Positions 7,920 to 16,807 of a stretch of DNA of 64,000 nt are shown here, one piece after another; position 1 is the stretch's first letter, and the number at the start of each line of letters is the position of its first letter. The notes under the pieces are model-generated. The model was not told the origin of the DNA. It did not search any database and saw only the letters and a program-made list of their open reading frames with translations. The stretch spans positions 1-64,000 of the forward strand of contig DGWA01000010.1 of the NCBI GenBank assembly GCA_002395105.1, given 5' to 3'. The DNA comes from Rickettsiales bacterium UBA4270 (lineage in GTDB: Bacteria; Pseudomonadota; Alphaproteobacteria; Rickettsiales; Deianiraeaceae). The translations under genes and the position numbers were made by a program.

Positions 7920-7947
7920 TTGACAAAAAATGAAAATGTTTTATAGC
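7920..7947 (+). promoter_or_regulatory. candidate sigma-70 promoter upstream of the alpha/beta hydrolase
   Basis: TTGACA at 7920-7925 and TATAGC at 7942-7947 are separated by 16 bases. The start codon of the hydrolase is at 7956, so the transcript would be almost leaderless. Confidence 0.5.
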
Positions 7948-7955
7948 ATAATTGT

Positions 7956-8687
7956 ATGGCAACAGACATAGTTGATACTCCTACAATGGTTTATTTTGGT
8001 GCTCTTGGCAATAGAATTGAAGGCAGATATTTAAAACAAAAACAACCAACAAGTCCAGCAGTCTTGATATTACCACCAGATCCAAGATATGGTGGCTCTA
8101 TTAAAAATAAAATTATAAAAATGCTAGAAAAAATTTTTCAAGATTGTAATTTAACGACTTTAGCAATTAATTATCAAGGTTCCGGTAAAAGTGAAGGAAG
8201 GTTTCAAAAATATGAAAATGGTCTAGAAACTGCATCTGTTTCACTAGATTGGTTGCAAGCTCAAAATGCAGACGCATCACACTTTTGGATAGCTGGATAT
8301 TCTTTTGGCGCTTGTGTTGCTGCAGATCTTGGAACGAGAAGACCGGAAATTGAAAATTTTGTTTTTGTTTCGCCATTAATAAAACAATATGATATTTCTT
8401 TTATGTGCCCTGCTTTATGTAATGGTTTAATAATAACAGGAGAAAAAGATGAATTTATAAATCACAACGACCTTAACAAATTAGTTTCAAAAATGAATGA
8501 AGGCTGTAATATTGAAGTAACAAATCTCGTTATAAATGAAGCCGGACATAGATTTGATGAAAAAGAAGAACAACTTGCGGCAGAAATTGCAAATTATGTA
8601 AATATAAAACTAGCAACAAGAATTGCAAAACCTGTAAGAAAAAAAAGAAGAAAAAGACAAAAAAAGGAAATAAATAACGCAGAATAA
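7956..8687 (+). CDS. alpha/beta hydrolase (COG2945-like)
   Basis: A 243-residue alpha/beta-hydrolase fold protein. The nucleophile elbow is GYSFGA with Ser116, preceded by the oxyanion-region ILPPDPRYGGS. A catalytic Asp/His pair is probable in GEKDEF and AGHRF. This conserved bacterial family lacks a firm substrate; related proteins are esterases. The C-terminal 20 residues are strongly basic (KPVRKKRRKR), a feature shared with other tails in this genome. A near-consensus promoter lies immediately upstream, and comM follows after 9 bases. Confidence 0.85.
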   Translation: MATDIVDTPTMVYFGALGNRIEGRYLKQKQPTSPAVLILPPDPRYGGSIKNKIIKMLEKIFQDCNLTTLAINYQGSGKSEGRFQKYENGLETASVSLDWLQAQNADASHFWIAGYSFGACVAADLGTRRPEIENFVFVSPLIKQYDISFMCPALCNGLIITGEKDEFINHNDLNKLVSKMNEGCNIEVTNLVINEAGHRFDEKEEQLAAEIANYVNIKLATRIAKPVRKKRRKRQKKEINNAE

Positions 8688-8696
8688 TGTTATTAT

Positions 8697-10235
8697 ATGA
8701 TGTCAAAAATAAACACAATTTGTTTTTCTGGTATTGACGTAATTAAAATTGATGTCGAAGTACATTTTGCAAAAGGACAACCTGGAATAACTATTGTTGG
8801 TCTTGGCGACAAAGCAGTAAAAGAGAGTATTGAAAGAATAAGAGCATCTTTAAATTCGTTAGGAATAATATTACCAGCACAAAGAATTACCATTAACTTG
8901 GCTCCAGCTGATATATTAAAAGAAGGAACTCATTTTGACTTACCAATTATGGTTGGTATACTTTCAAACATGAGACAAATAAATGATGATTTGATTAAAA
9001 ATCACATAGTTGTTGGAGAACTTGGCCTTGACGGAAGTATTCGATCTATCAATGGAGTATTACCAGCAGCTTTGTATGCAAGTGAAAAAAATTTTGGAAT
9101 TATTTGTCCAGAAGATAACGGAAAAGAAGCCGCTTGGGCAGGAAAAGATGTTGACATAATTGCCGTAAAAACAGTATCGCAATTAATAGAATATTTAAAA
9201 GGACAAATAAAAATTGAACGCCCACAAATAGTCAAAGATGATTTTATAAACAGTAGCAATAAAGATATGTATGATGTTAAGGGTCAAGAAAATGCAAAGC
9301 AGGCCATGGAAATTGCGGCAGCAGGAGGCCATAATATTTTGTTAGTCGGACCTCCAGGAACAGGTAAATCAATGCTTGCGTCAAGAATTATAACAATATT
9401 GCCACCGCTTTCTATAAAAGAAATAATTGAAGTAAGCAAAATAAGTTCAATATCTGGGCTTATAAAAAATGGAGTACTTACATCTGTTAGACCGTTCAGA
9501 GCTCCACATCATACAGCCACACAATATTCAATAATAGGCGGTGGTTCGAAAGTAAAACCAGGTGAAATAACATTAGCTCATAATGGTGTTCTTTTTCTTG
9601 ATGAATTACCAGAATATCAGAGATCTGCGCTTGAAGCACTTAGACAACCAATGGAAACTGGTGATATATCTATAACAAGAGTTAATTGCAAAATAACATA
9701 TCCTGCTAAATTTCAGCTTATTGCTGCCATGAACCCGTGCAAATGTGGTTTTTTTGGTTTTGAAAATGAAAAATATAAATGCAGATGTACTCCTAAAAGC
9801 AGACAACAATATCAAAATAAAATTTCTGGACCATTATTAGACAGAATAGATTTACACGTAAAAATGGATAATGTTAGTTATAAATTTAGCGATATCAACA
9901 ATTCATCTTTTGAAGGGAAGCAAGAAACAAGTGCTACTATAAAAGAAAGGGTTATTAGAGCGAGAGAATTACAGGCAAAACGATATGCTAGCGAAGACTT
10001 TAAAATTAATAGCCATTGTCCAGATGGAAAAGCTTTGCAAGAATATTGCATGCCTAAAGATAAAGAATGTATAGCAACTCTTGACGAAATCGGTGAAAAA
10101 CTAAATATTTCAATGCGAGGAATTGGAAAAATTGTTAGAGTAGCAAGAACAATAGCTGATTTAGAAGACAGTAAAGAAATAAAAATAGAACATATACTAA
10201 AATCTGCGCTATTTAGACAAAAAATTATGAATTAA
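8697..10235 (+). CDS. comM: ComM/YifB-family magnesium-chelatase-like AAA+ ATPase
   Basis: A hexameric AAA+ helicase-like protein. In naturally transformable bacteria ComM promotes branch migration during integration of incoming DNA. The N-terminal YifB domain of about 180 residues includes GLGDKAVKES. Walker A is GPPGTGKS at 218-225, Walker B ends FLDELPEYQ, and the zinc-like MNPCKCGFFG block and C-terminal lid follow. Length (512) is normal. Whether this organism takes up DNA cannot be told from the window. Its stop overlaps that of the convergent downstream gene by 4 bases. Confidence 0.95.
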   Translation: MMSKINTICFSGIDVIKIDVEVHFAKGQPGITIVGLGDKAVKESIERIRASLNSLGIILPAQRITINLAPADILKEGTHFDLPIMVGILSNMRQINDDLIKNHIVVGELGLDGSIRSINGVLPAALYASEKNFGIICPEDNGKEAAWAGKDVDIIAVKTVSQLIEYLKGQIKIERPQIVKDDFINSSNKDMYDVKGQENAKQAMEIAAAGGHNILLVGPPGTGKSMLASRIITILPPLSIKEIIEVSKISSISGLIKNGVLTSVRPFRAPHHTATQYSIIGGGSKVKPGEITLAHNGVLFLDELPEYQRSALEALRQPMETGDISITRVNCKITYPAKFQLIAAMNPCKCGFFGFENEKYKCRCTPKSRQQYQNKISGPLLDRIDLHVKMDNVSYKFSDINNSSFEGKQETSATIKERVIRARELQAKRYASEDFKINSHCPDGKALQEYCMPKDKECIATLDEIGEKLNISMRGIGKIVRVARTIADLEDSKEIKIEHILKSALFRQKIMN

Positions 10236-10711
10236 TATTTCTGACCAATGTTGGCGCTATCTTTTGTTTTATAATAACTGTTTTTATCGTACTTTACTTG
10301 CGAATTAATATTTGTATTTTTTTTTTCATCATTTGCACTTAAAAATTGATTTTGTGCAACACAGGAAAGATTGTTATCAGTGTTACTTTCTGCAAAAGAA
10401 AACTCACTGTTTTTCCCAGCAATATTATCGATAATTGATGAAAAAATAAAACAAAACACAAACATTGAAAAACATACCGCAGTTCCAATCCAAAATAATT
10501 CATTAACATGCAGTGTAACAGGAATAAATGCAATAGCACAAATCAATGACAAATATCCTAAAATTTTTATAAAAGAAGATGAACCAACGGATTTTGTATT
10601 ATTAGCATTAAACAAAGCATCTTGCGGTGTTGTTTTATTTTTCTTTATATCAAGTTTTTCGCCTTTTCCGTTTTCAAAACCCTCAATATTTTTAACATCT
10701 TGCAATTGCAT
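10232..10711 (-). CDS. hypothetical membrane protein
   Basis: Not recognised. The 159 residues have a polar N-terminus, two closely spaced hydrophobic segments around residues 47-66 and 71-92, and a polar Asn/Lys-rich tail of about 65 residues. It looks like an inner-membrane hairpin with both ends on one side. It is convergent with comM, sharing a TTAA for both stops. An opposite-strand open frame across it (10371-10970) lacks protein-like character. Confidence 0.55.
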   Translation of the reverse strand: MQLQDVKNIEGFENGKGEKLDIKKNKTTPQDALFNANNTKSVGSSSFIKILGYLSLICAIAFIPVTLHVNELFWIGTAVCFSMFVFCFIFSSIIDNIAGKNSEFSFAESNTDNNLSCVAQNQFLSANDEKKNTNINSQVKYDKNSYYKTKDSANIGQKY

Positions 10712-10865
10712 CAGCTATATTATAAAACAAAAACCATTTTTTACAAAAAAAACATGCCATAATTTATTCGCTGCTTTTTTTGATTTATCGATGATTTATC
10801 AATGTTTTGCTAAAATTATTCATGCTTACATCGTTCCAGTCGTCAACATCCATTCTATTGCTAGA

Positions 10866-11516
10866 CTATATCTCTGTTTTTTGTTGTTGCTCTTCTGTTT
10901 TATTTTTTGTATTTTTTGTTATATCAAAATTAAAGTTCATTTTTTTTTTATAAAAATTATTTTGTTTTAATTTAGTTTCTTTCGAAAAATCTCTCATACC
11001 TTCATAATTTCCTTTTGAGAGAGAAACACCGACGCGATAAAACTTATGATTATCAAGACTTAAATCATCCTTGTAAAACCCAAGTCCATAATCACTTATC
11101 GATATATTAGATGTATTATTCTTTTCACGTATTGCTCGTTGCTTTTCTTGATTAAGACGAAATAAATGCGCTATTTCAGCTTTTAAAACAATTAAAGCCA
11201 TAATTAATCTTCTTAATGATAGCGGTAAACGATTTAAATTTATTCTACCTAATTCAAGATTTCCATGTAAATCGCGTTTAAAATCTATCAAAAGCTTTTT
11301 AAAATGCTTCATTATAATCCTTTGTTCCTGTAAAGAACAACCACTTCTTTCTAAAATAGAAGTAAGTTCGCCTGCAATTTTTTTGTTAAGTCCAATTGCT
11401 CTTAATGATTTTATGTTTTGTTTGCGAACAAGTCGTATTTGATTCCTTTCGTCCAAAGAACGCTCTCTACATCTTCCATCTAACCCAATTAGTAAACAAT
11501 TTTCTTTTTTTGACAT
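10866..11516 (-). CDS. hypothetical basic, helical protein
   Basis: Not recognised. The 216 residues are mostly predicted helix, rich in Lys and Arg in the first 150, with no signal peptide or clear membrane span. A leucine-rich stretch LGRINLNRLPLSLRRLIMAL lies near the middle. The tail from about residue 150 is polar with a glutamine run near the stop. It is divergent from the rpsO operon across a 151-base gap. Confidence 0.55.
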   Translation of the reverse strand: MSKKENCLLIGLDGRCRERSLDERNQIRLVRKQNIKSLRAIGLNKKIAGELTSILERSGCSLQEQRIIMKHFKKLLIDFKRDLHGNLELGRINLNRLPLSLRRLIMALIVLKAEIAHLFRLNQEKQRAIREKNNTSNISISDYGLGFYKDDLSLDNHKFYRVGVSLSKGNYEGMRDFSKETKLKQNNFYKKKMNFNFDITKNTKNKTEEQQQKTEI

Positions 11517-11623
11517 ATCTAAGTCTAAATTTATTGCTTTAAAATTACAATGTTATTATACAAAAATAAATAATTATAGCAAAAATAAAAATATTATAAA
11601 TACATTGCACACCTAAAAACTTC

Positions 11624-11652
11624 TTGACAATTATTTTCATCATTGGTACACA
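11624..11652 (+). promoter_or_regulatory. candidate sigma-70 promoter for the rpsO-rplM-rpsI-ruvX group
   Basis: A consensus -35 (TTGACA, 11624-11629) lies 17 bases from a TACACA -10 (11647-11652). Immediately after is a small inverted repeat, ACAAAC-GTGT-GTTTGT, running up to the rpsO ATG at 11668. A hairpin there could occlude the ribosome site. Autoregulation by S15 is known in other bacteria but is only inferred here. Confidence 0.55.
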
Positions 11653-11667
11653 CAAACGTGTGTTTGT

Positions 11668-11952
11668 ATGGTAGCTTCTGTTAGAGAGTTTTTAGAAAAC
11701 AAACAGAGAACAATAAAGCAGTTTGCAATAAATGCTATCGATACTGGCTCTTCAAGTGTACAAATTGCTCTTCTTACACAAAGAATTTTATATTTAACAG
11801 AGCATACTCAAAAAAATAAAAACGACACATCCGCTAGATATGCATTATTAGTTTTAGTCGCAAAAAGAAATAAATTTATGAAATATCTGAAACGTAAAGA
11901 TATAGCAGAATATGACAAGGTCGTGTCTGCTCTTAAATTAAGAAAAAAATAG
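11668..11952 (+). CDS. rpsO: 30S ribosomal protein S15
   Basis: A primary 16S-binding protein of the small subunit platform. The 94-residue product has the expected motifs: DTGSSSVQIALLTQRI in the first helices, then SARYALLVLVAKRNKFMKYLKRKD. It starts the tight cluster rpsO-rplM-rpsI-ruvX (6-7 base gaps). The common partner pnp is not downstream. A clear promoter precedes it. Confidence 0.97.
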   Translation: MVASVREFLENKQRTIKQFAINAIDTGSSSVQIALLTQRILYLTEHTQKNKNDTSARYALLVLVAKRNKFMKYLKRKDIAEYDKVVSALKLRKK

Positions 11953-11958
11953 TATTAT

Positions 11959-12525
11959 ATGGCAAAAAAAAATCTTTCGAAAAAAGAAGTTCAAAAAAAT
12001 TTAGGTAGCAATAAGATAGCCAATAAAAAGCTTGGTATCGTAAAATGCAAGATTACAAGAAATAAAACAGTGTCTGTTTCTCACAAAAATTTAGATAAAA
12101 AATGGATACTCATTGATGCAACAAATGCTGTTTGCGGAAGACTTAGCGCATACATAGTACATCGTTTAACTGGCAAACATTTACCTTCTTATACGCCAAA
12201 TGTTAACGACGGCGACAATGTAATTGTTGTAAATTGTGATAAAATTAAATTTTCTGGGCAAAAAGAAACTAAAAAGTTATTTAGGGATCATAGTGCTTAT
12301 GTCGGTAATGTTAGAATTAGAACTGCAAAGGAAATACTTAATGGAAAAAGACCAACTGATTTGTTAAGAATAACTGTTTCAAGAATGCTTGGACGTTGTA
12401 AAATGAATTATAGACTTGTGTCCAAAAATTTGTTTTTGTATTCTGGCTCTGAGCACAAACAAATCGCACAAACACCAACTTTGATTGAGTTTTGTAAGTT
12501 AAATAGGAAAAATGTTATTATATAA
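11959..12525 (+). CDS. rplM: 50S ribosomal protein L13, N-terminally extended
   Basis: A large-subunit protein and early assembly factor. The canonical domain starts near residue 48 (KKWILIDATNAVCGRLS) and is complete, including SRMLGRCKMNYR. Total length is 188 residues versus about 142-155 usually, because of a lysine-rich N-terminal tail of roughly 45 residues. The tail has no alternative internal ATG before the domain. L13 and S9 are adjacent as in most bacteria. Confidence 0.96.
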   Translation: MAKKNLSKKEVQKNLGSNKIANKKLGIVKCKITRNKTVSVSHKNLDKKWILIDATNAVCGRLSAYIVHRLTGKHLPSYTPNVNDGDNVIVVNCDKIKFSGQKETKKLFRDHSAYVGNVRIRTAKEILNGKRPTDLLRITVSRMLGRCKMNYRLVSKNLFLYSGSEHKQIAQTPTLIEFCKLNRKNVII

Positions 12526-12532
12526 TTAATAT

Positions 12533-13240
12533 ATGACTACTAAAAAAGACAAAGAAATAAAAAGTAAGCCTAAGGTTGCAAAAAAAACAGCAATTAAAAA
12601 AAGCGAAAGTGCATCGACTAAAGCTGTGGTTACAAAAAAAACAGCAATTAGTAAATTAAAGTCAGAAGTAAAAAAGACTAAAAACGTTAAGGATAAGAAA
12701 AAAATAAAAACTACCGAGGAAAAACAAGAACACAATAAAAAGGATACATTGTTAGAAGTTGTAGATAAACAAAAAAAAGCAACTGTTGTTTTAAAAATAA
12801 ATACCTCAAAAAAACAACAAAATGAGGGAAAAATTGGTGAAATAAATAATAATATAGCAAGAGCAACGGGACATAGAAAAAGAGCTATTGCAAAAGTAAT
12901 GTGTCATAAAAAAAATGAAAAATTATCAATAATCGTCAATGGTTTGGATTATAAAAAATTTTTTACAAAATCAATTCATCAAAGTATAGTTCTATCGCCA
13001 TTTACATTGCTTCAAATAGAATCAGGCTATATAGTTGATGCAAAAGTATTTGGAGGAGGAAAAAGCGGACAAGCAGATGCGTTTAAACTTGGATTATCAA
13101 GGTGTTTGTCATTATTTTCCGAAGAGAATGCAAAGATATTAAGAAAAAATAGTTTTTTAACACGTGATACTCGTAAAGTTGAACCAAAAAAAGCAGGTTT
13201 AAAGAAAGCGAGAAAAAAAGAACAATTTTCAAAACGTTAA
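12533..13240 (+). CDS. rpsI: 30S ribosomal protein S9 with long lysine-rich N-terminus
   Basis: S9 reaches into the ribosomal P site with its C-terminus. The core domain begins near residue 108 (ARATGHRKRAIAKV) and ends KKARKKEQFSKR, as usual. The 235-residue product is about 100 residues longer than normal. The extra N-terminus is almost all Lys, Thr, Ala, Ser and Val, and contains an imperfect repeat (AKKTAIKKSES then TKKTAISKLKS). It is probably disordered and may bind RNA. The gene lies 7 bases after rplM. Confidence 0.96.
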   Translation: MTTKKDKEIKSKPKVAKKTAIKKSESASTKAVVTKKTAISKLKSEVKKTKNVKDKKKIKTTEEKQEHNKKDTLLEVVDKQKKATVVLKINTSKKQQNEGKIGEINNNIARATGHRKRAIAKVMCHKKNEKLSIIVNGLDYKKFFTKSIHQSIVLSPFTLLQIESGYIVDAKVFGGGKSGQADAFKLGLSRCLSLFSEENAKILRKNSFLTRDTRKVEPKKAGLKKARKKEQFSKR

Positions 13241-13247
13241 CAACGTT

Positions 13248-13754
13248 ATGTCTGTATTTTTTAATTTTAATTCCTTTCGAGATGAAATTTTTTCATCTAA
13301 TTTTATATTTTCAAAAAAAATTATTGGCATTGATTATGGAACAAAAAAAATAGGTATTGCCTTAAGTGACGATAGACGCCTTGTTGCATTCAAAAAAAAT
13401 ATTTTAATTGGAAATTGGTTTAATATACAGAATGTTGCGACTGCATTGATAAATGAATGCAAAAAATATAATTCAAATATTTTAATTATCGGTTATCCAA
13501 AAAAATTAAATGATTCATTGAGTTGTAATTGTAAAAGAATCCTGCAAATTGCAAATTTACTAAACGAAAATGAAAAAAATATGGCTATATTGCTTTTTGA
13601 CGAAAGATTCTCTACAAAAGCAACAAAATCCATTTTTAATACAAGATTGGCAAAACACACAAATAATAAAAAAATAATAAAAACTAAAAACTACGACGAT
13701 TCCAGCTCGGCATGTATAATTTTAAATGACGCACTTAGTATGCTTAGACAATAA
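13248..13754 (+). CDS. ruvX: RuvX/YqgF Holliday-junction resolvase-like, 16S rRNA maturation nuclease
   Basis: A RuvC-fold protein of the YqgF family, linked to 5'-end maturation of 16S rRNA and proposed as a junction resolvase. Motifs: IIGIDYGTKKIGIA near residue 25 (first catalytic Asp), IIGYPKKLNDS, and FDERFSTKAT followed by a late DDSSSA acidic site. The 168-residue length includes an N-terminal extension of about 23 residues relative to typical members. It follows rpsI by 7 bases, fitting a ribosome-linked role. Confidence 0.92.
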   Translation: MSVFFNFNSFRDEIFSSNFIFSKKIIGIDYGTKKIGIALSDDRRLVAFKKNILIGNWFNIQNVATALINECKKYNSNILIIGYPKKLNDSLSCNCKRILQIANLLNENEKNMAILLFDERFSTKATKSIFNTRLAKHTNNKKIIKTKNYDDSSSACIILNDALSMLRQ

Positions 13755-13758
13755 TTTT

Positions 13759-14319
13759 TTATTTTACGATTGATTCAAACTTACTATAAATCAAGTCAAG
13801 TTCGTAAGGAAAACGAACATCTTTTCGATTCTCTTTTTTTAAAAGGTCTTTTAGCTCGCGTTTGTTGACGTATCTAAACTCATATATTTCACCATCTGTT
13901 TCTTTTTTATCGGCAATAACCTTACATTTATACAATCTAAAACCATTTTTAAACTCTGATATAAAATCATCTATATACACAATCAATCCAGTTTCTTCGA
14001 GAGTTTCACGTACAGCTGTTGCTGCCGCTATTTCGTGTTTTTTTCTCATTCCACCAGGCAACCCAAGTTTTTTTGTATACTTATCTCGTACTAAAAGAAT
14101 TTTTTCATCTTTTGTAACAACACATCCGGCGTTTGCAGATCTTGGTACCATACATGCTTTACAGCTTGATTTTATATGAATAAAATTATCTATTTTTCGT
14201 ATATAATCATCGCTTAAAACATAATGTTTATTTTTGATTTTTGATTTACTAAAAACAACATAACTATTTAATACAAAGCAACTAAAAACAAAAACAAGTA
14301 AATAAACAATTCTCTTCAT
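13759..14319 (-). CDS. Nudix hydrolase with N-terminal signal sequence
   Basis: A Nudix pyrophosphohydrolase whose box reads G-G-M-R-K-K-H-E, seven residues, R-E-T-L-E-E-T-G, around residues 93-116: all metal-binding positions are present. Substrates in this family are nucleoside diphosphates linked to another group. The first 25 residues (MKRIVYLLVFVFSCFVLNSY) look like a signal peptide or membrane anchor, so the enzyme may act in the periplasm, which is uncommon. A Cys pair (SSCKAC) precedes the fold. It is convergent with ruvX, stopping 4 bases away. Confidence 0.88.
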   Translation of the reverse strand: MKRIVYLLVFVFSCFVLNSYVVFSKSKIKNKHYVLSDDYIRKIDNFIHIKSSCKACMVPRSANAGCVVTKDEKILLVRDKYTKKLGLPGGMRKKHEIAAATAVRETLEETGLIVYIDDFISEFKNGFRLYKCKVIADKKETDGEIYEFRYVNKRELKDLLKKENRKDVRFPYELDLIYSKFESIVK

Positions 14320-14400
14320 ATTGAAATATATGAATAAGTTTTTATGTAAAAGTCAAGTTCAACAACTTGCATTTTATAAAGTATTTGATCGAAATTAATT

Positions 14401-15153
14401 ATGAATAAATTTTTAACATTTATTGCAGATGTTTTATTGCGATTTTATATAGAAATAATAGCTGGTTTTTGGGCTGTATTTATAATAATTCCAATAGAAT
14501 CGGCATTATATAAATTTTTTGGTGGCGATTGTAATTATAGAATAACGACAACATATTGGATTTTTTTTGGTTTTTATACAACATTTTTTATCGTATCTGG
14601 AGCATTAATACCGTTAATTAAGCTCCGTCGAATAAATAAAACATTAAATATTTTAATTTCAAAAAAACAAATTACTTTCGTTCAAAAAACAAAAATTTTA
14701 AAAACTCTTAAAAACATATCAAGTTATAAACCACTCCTCTCACGAGATGGGTTGTTAAACTTCATTCTTGAAAATCTTTTTTCACTAAGTGTTATGTTTG
14801 CTTGGTTTGGAATTGAAGGTATGATATCTAATATAATGTTTGGCGCTTCTTTAATAGTACCTTTTATACTTAATGCCTTATTTTTAGCTCTTTTAATTTT
14901 GCAATCATTTTTAGATGACTACGTTGCAGATAGAATTCGTGTTAAGTATAAAAAAACATCATTTGGTAAACTTTGTTTAGCAAGTAAAACGCTGACGATG
15001 CAAATTATTGCTGATATAGGTGGTGGTGGTAATAGTGATAAAATGGGGCAATTATTACTAGAACAAGTAATTGAGGAAATTGGTAAAATAATGAGCATAT
15101 CTAACAACAAAATAAATAAAAACAGTAAAAATTTATTTAAGAAAAAAATTTAG
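14401..15153 (+). CDS. hypothetical multi-pass membrane protein
   Basis: Not recognised. The 250 residues carry about four hydrophobic segments: roughly 10-32, 50-72, 125-145 and 148-168. A basic cytoplasmic-type loop lies between the second and third. The soluble tail contains a GGGGN stretch and ends very lysine-rich. Its stop shares a TTAG with the convergent tsaD stop. No conserved motif assigns a function. Confidence 0.6.
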   Translation: MNKFLTFIADVLLRFYIEIIAGFWAVFIIIPIESALYKFFGGDCNYRITTTYWIFFGFYTTFFIVSGALIPLIKLRRINKTLNILISKKQITFVQKTKILKTLKNISSYKPLLSRDGLLNFILENLFSLSVMFAWFGIEGMISNIMFGASLIVPFILNALFLALLILQSFLDDYVADRIRVKYKKTSFGKLCLASKTLTMQIIADIGGGGNSDKMGQLLLEQVIEEIGKIMSISNNKINKNSKNLFKKKI

Positions 15154-16223
15154 ATACAGCCAATTTCTAATTTTGCAACCGGCGAAAACGATAAATCAAG
15201 CGGATTGTATTTAAAATTACGTTTTTCTTTTTTCCATGCATTAAAGTACATACATCCGGCCTTTGCTATCATTCCGGCATTGTCTGTAGTCCATTTTAAA
15301 GACGGGACAACTAAATTAAACTTTTTCTTCTTGCATAATTCCATCATTATTTGAGAAAGTCTTTTATTAGCGCTTACACCACCACAAATAACTAAATTTT
15401 TTATTTTATTTTCAGAAATTAAATCTATAATTTCTTGATCTTTTTTCATTATTTGATTTATTTTTTTTTCAAAAGTCATAAACACAGCTTCCTGTGCCGC
15501 ATAAGCAAGATTTGATCTCGTTTTATCATCAATATTTTCTTGGCCACCAAGCTCACGAATTTTATATAAAACCTGTGTTTTTAAACCAGAAAATGAAAAA
15601 TCAAAAGTTAAATTATTAATACATCCGTCTTTAAACTTAAATTCACTTGCGTTTGTAGCAAGTAAAGCAATTTTCTCCATATTCACTCCACCAGGATAAT
15701 CAATCCCAAGATTTTTAGCAATTTTATCAATCGCTTCGCCGCCAGCATCATCTAAAGATCTTCCGATAACCCTATATTCACCTAGTTTTTTTGCTAAAAT
15801 TATTTGAGAATTACCGCCAGAAACTAATAATAAAATATAAGGAAAATCAACTTTATTTTCTATCATACAGCTTAAAGCATGTCCTTCAAGGTGATTAACT
15901 CTTATCAATGGAACACCTAGGGACATTGACACCCCTTTTGCAAACGACGTACCGACAATTAAACTTCCTATTAACCCAGGGCCAATGGTACAAGCAACGG
16001 CAGCGATACGCATTAAGTCATGTTGTTTTAAATCTTTTTTTATTATTTCAAAATGTTTTAGATGTTCTCCTGCTGCTAAATTTGGAACAATACCTCCATA
16101 CTGTGAATGAATTTCGTCTTGATGAATTGACTTATTATATTCAATATGACCATCAGTAAAAGACATCAAACAAGCACAAGTATCATCACAAGAGCTCTCA
16201 ATTCCTAATATAAGATCCTTCAT
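15150..16223 (-). CDS. tsaD: tRNA N6-adenosine threonylcarbamoyltransferase
   Basis: TsaD transfers threonylcarbamoyl from its AMP carrier to A37 of ANN-decoding tRNAs, with TsaB and TsaE. It is an ASKHA-fold enzyme: ILGIESSCDDT at the N-terminus, the iron-binding NHLEGH motif near 105-110, LLVSGGNSQI, and CGGVSANKRL near the C-terminus. Length of 357 is slightly longer than the usual 340. It is upstream of nothing on its own strand; frr follows on the same strand behind it. The start at 16223 gives the standard N-terminus. Confidence 0.97.
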   Translation of the reverse strand: MKDLILGIESSCDDTCACLMSFTDGHIEYNKSIHQDEIHSQYGGIVPNLAAGEHLKHFEIIKKDLKQHDLMRIAAVACTIGPGLIGSLIVGTSFAKGVSMSLGVPLIRVNHLEGHALSCMIENKVDFPYILLLVSGGNSQIILAKKLGEYRVIGRSLDDAGGEAIDKIAKNLGIDYPGGVNMEKIALLATNASEFKFKDGCINNLTFDFSFSGLKTQVLYKIRELGGQENIDDKTRSNLAYAAQEAVFMTFEKKINQIMKKDQEIIDLISENKIKNLVICGGVSANKRLSQIMMELCKKKKFNLVVPSLKWTTDNAGMIAKAGCMYFNAWKKEKRNFKYNPLDLSFSPVAKLEIGCI

Positions 16224-16244
16224 TTTCTAAAAACAAAATCGCTA

Positions 16245-16799
16245 TCAAATGTTTAATATTTCTTTTTCTTTATCTTTCGTCATCTCGTCTATTTTGTCAC
16301 AAAAACGATCTGTATTGTTTTGAATTTCTTTTTTTAAACTTCTTACTTCGTCCTCGGAAAGATTTTGATCTTTTTTTAGTTTGTCAACCTCATAATTTGC
16401 ATCACGACGAGCACTACGAATTGCTGTTTTACCATTTTCAGCAAATTGTCTTAAAATTTTTACATATTCTTTGCGTCTATCTTCTGTAATTTTAGGCATT
16501 GTAACTCTAACAGAATTTCCTTCTGCAATAACACCAACACCAAAATTTGCCTCTTGTATTGCTTTCACTATTGCTTTAACGTTTCCTGAATCGAAAGGGA
16601 CAACTAATAATGAAAAATTGTCAACAACATTAACTGTTGCAATTTGCTTCATCGGCATAAAACTTCCATAAACTTCTGCACTTACTGTATCTAAAAAATC
16701 AGCTCTTGCCCCGCCAACATGCAAAGTCGCAAAATCACGTTTTGTGTGCTCAACCACACCAGACATTGTTTTTTCAACATCTTTAATTACATCACTCAT
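16245..16799 (-). CDS. frr: ribosome recycling factor
   Basis: RRF splits post-termination ribosomes together with EF-G. The 184-residue protein has the expected long helices and motifs: EKTMSGVVEHTKRDFATLHVG near the start, VTMPKITEDRRKEYVKILR in the middle, and a charged C-terminal helix. It normally lies beside pyrH, which is absent here. It is 8 bases from secD on the same strand and 21 from tsaD, so the three probably share a transcript. Confidence 0.97.
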   Translation of the reverse strand: MSDVIKDVEKTMSGVVEHTKRDFATLHVGGARADFLDTVSAEVYGSFMPMKQIATVNVVDNFSLLVVPFDSGNVKAIVKAIQEANFGVGVIAEGNSVRVTMPKITEDRRKEYVKILRQFAENGKTAIRSARRDANYEVDKLKKDQNLSEDEVRSLKKEIQNNTDRFCDKIDEMTKDKEKEILNI

Positions 16800-16807
16800 A
16801 AAATAAA

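Noticed and set aside
10371..10970. Plus-strand open frame of 199 codons
   Set aside because: It is antisense to two minus-strand genes and its composition (long Phe, Ile, Cys runs) is that of reverse-read lysine codons.
15019..15030. Short GGT run in the 14401 gene
   Set aside because: Four triplet units keep the frame on slippage and are too few for a variable repeat.
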